From contig OU342817.1 of the NCBI GenBank assembly GCA_910591455.2, positions 12,372,415-12,436,414 of the forward strand: a DNA stretch of 64,000 nt, read 5' to 3'. Positions 63,500-64,000 of the stretch are shown in pieces. The first letter of the stretch is position 1. The number at the start of each line of letters is the position of its first letter. Under the pieces are notes generated by a model, which saw nothing but the letters and a program-made list of their open reading frames with translations, did no database searches and was not told the origin of the DNA. This stretch comes from Pholis gunnellus. Taxonomy: Eukaryota; Chordata; Actinopteri; Perciformes; Pholidae. Both the position numbers and the translations under genes were made by a program.

Positions 63500-63834
63500 C
63501 ATTGAGAGTTTGGTGCTGGGGTGGCGACCGAAAGGTGCAGACAAAGGGAGAAAGCACCCTTCTCCTGGCAAATGTCACGTTAGCACTTAACTGCACAGAT
63601 GAGCACTGCGCAAAAGTGTCGCATCCCATCCAAACAGAGTGTTTCATGGATGTGTGTGCGTGCCTCTGTGTGAAAGCATGCAGGAGCGGGTGTGTGTATG
63701 CGAAATTAGGGAGAGATTTAATGTGATGATAGAAAAGGAATATCATATTACTATTGAGCTGTCATCAGTTTATTAAGGTGTTCAACAGTGACAAGTGAAT
63801 CACCTCCACTAACATTAGAAGAGCTCTCCACTTG

Positions 63835-63837
<3 letters not shown>

Positions 63838-63925
<88 letters not shown>

Positions 63926-63929
63926 CACA
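63838..63929 (+). repeat. (CA)n microsatellite
   Basis: About 45 CA units with one AA interruption near 63909. Confidence 0.98.
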
Positions 63930-64000
63930 GTATGATAGAGCATGAGGTTTAAAATGTTTCATGATTTGGCAAAGTCTGAGATTTTGTAAAGAAAGAAAAT

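Larger units (their letters stand above)
58021..64000. other. No gene recognised; repeats and AT-rich DNA
   Basis: Scanning both strands for SLC6 or other exons found nothing supportable. It holds (AAT)n at 59062-59104, (TG)n at 60178-60206, (AT)n near 61098-61120, and (CA)n at 63437-63498 and 63838-63929. A stretch around 59850-60400 has AT-rich homeodomain-like motifs and may be a conserved non-coding element. Confidence 0.55.

Overview
This window is vertebrate nuclear DNA, almost certainly from a ray-finned (percomorph-like) teleost. The genes are split by GT-AG introns, the proteins are vertebrate families, and the non-coding DNA is full of (CA/TG)n microsatellites and short DNA-transposon remnants of kinds I recognise from fish genomes (from memory, not searched). 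There are no operons, CRISPR arrays or prokaryotic features, and most long open frames here are translated microsatellites.

Layout. (1) 277-1148: a complete-ended but internally deleted hAT transposon with perfect 15-bp terminal inverted repeats and an 8-bp target duplication. It lies upstream of the first visible exon of (2) a scinderin/gelsolin-like actin-severing gene on + (14 exons, 2615-9071). The start of that gene, about 110 residues, is off the left edge. (3) wls/Wntless on + (12 coding exons, 11756-24035, 541 codons), the Wnt cargo receptor. Its intron 8 has textbook U12-type (minor spliceosome) signals. (4) gng12a on +: two coding exons (46675-47098, 72 codons), preceded by about 20 kb with no coding sequence. 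That stretch is probably one large 5'UTR intron starting from a candidate promoter/non-coding exon near 26.05-26.44 kb. (5) gadd45a on - (four exons, 54629-53139, 158 codons). Its promoter carries an octamer-CCAAT-octamer cluster and its intron 3 contains a near-consensus p53 element. (6) Two terminal exons of an SLC6-family transporter on - (57469-57790), truncated upstream by an AT-rich minisatellite, so possibly a relic. (7) 57.8-64 kb: no gene recognised; microsatellites and AT-rich DNA.

The order wls - gng12 - gadd45a matches the human 1p31 neighbourhood (WLS-GNG12-GADD45A), so this is a conserved vertebrate block with a gelsolin-family gene on its left. The genes do not form a pathway. 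They act separately in actin remodelling, Wnt secretion, G-protein signalling and DNA-damage/stress response.

I found no convincing undescribed system. The observations most worth checking are the U12 intron in wls, the p53 element in gadd45a intron 3, the octamer/CCAAT promoter cluster, dinucleotide repeats sitting directly on splice sites of the gelsolin-like gene, the intact-ended hAT copy, and the truncated SLC6 exons. Exon limits were set by hand from reading frame, splice signals and remembered family sequences; no alignment or database search was run.
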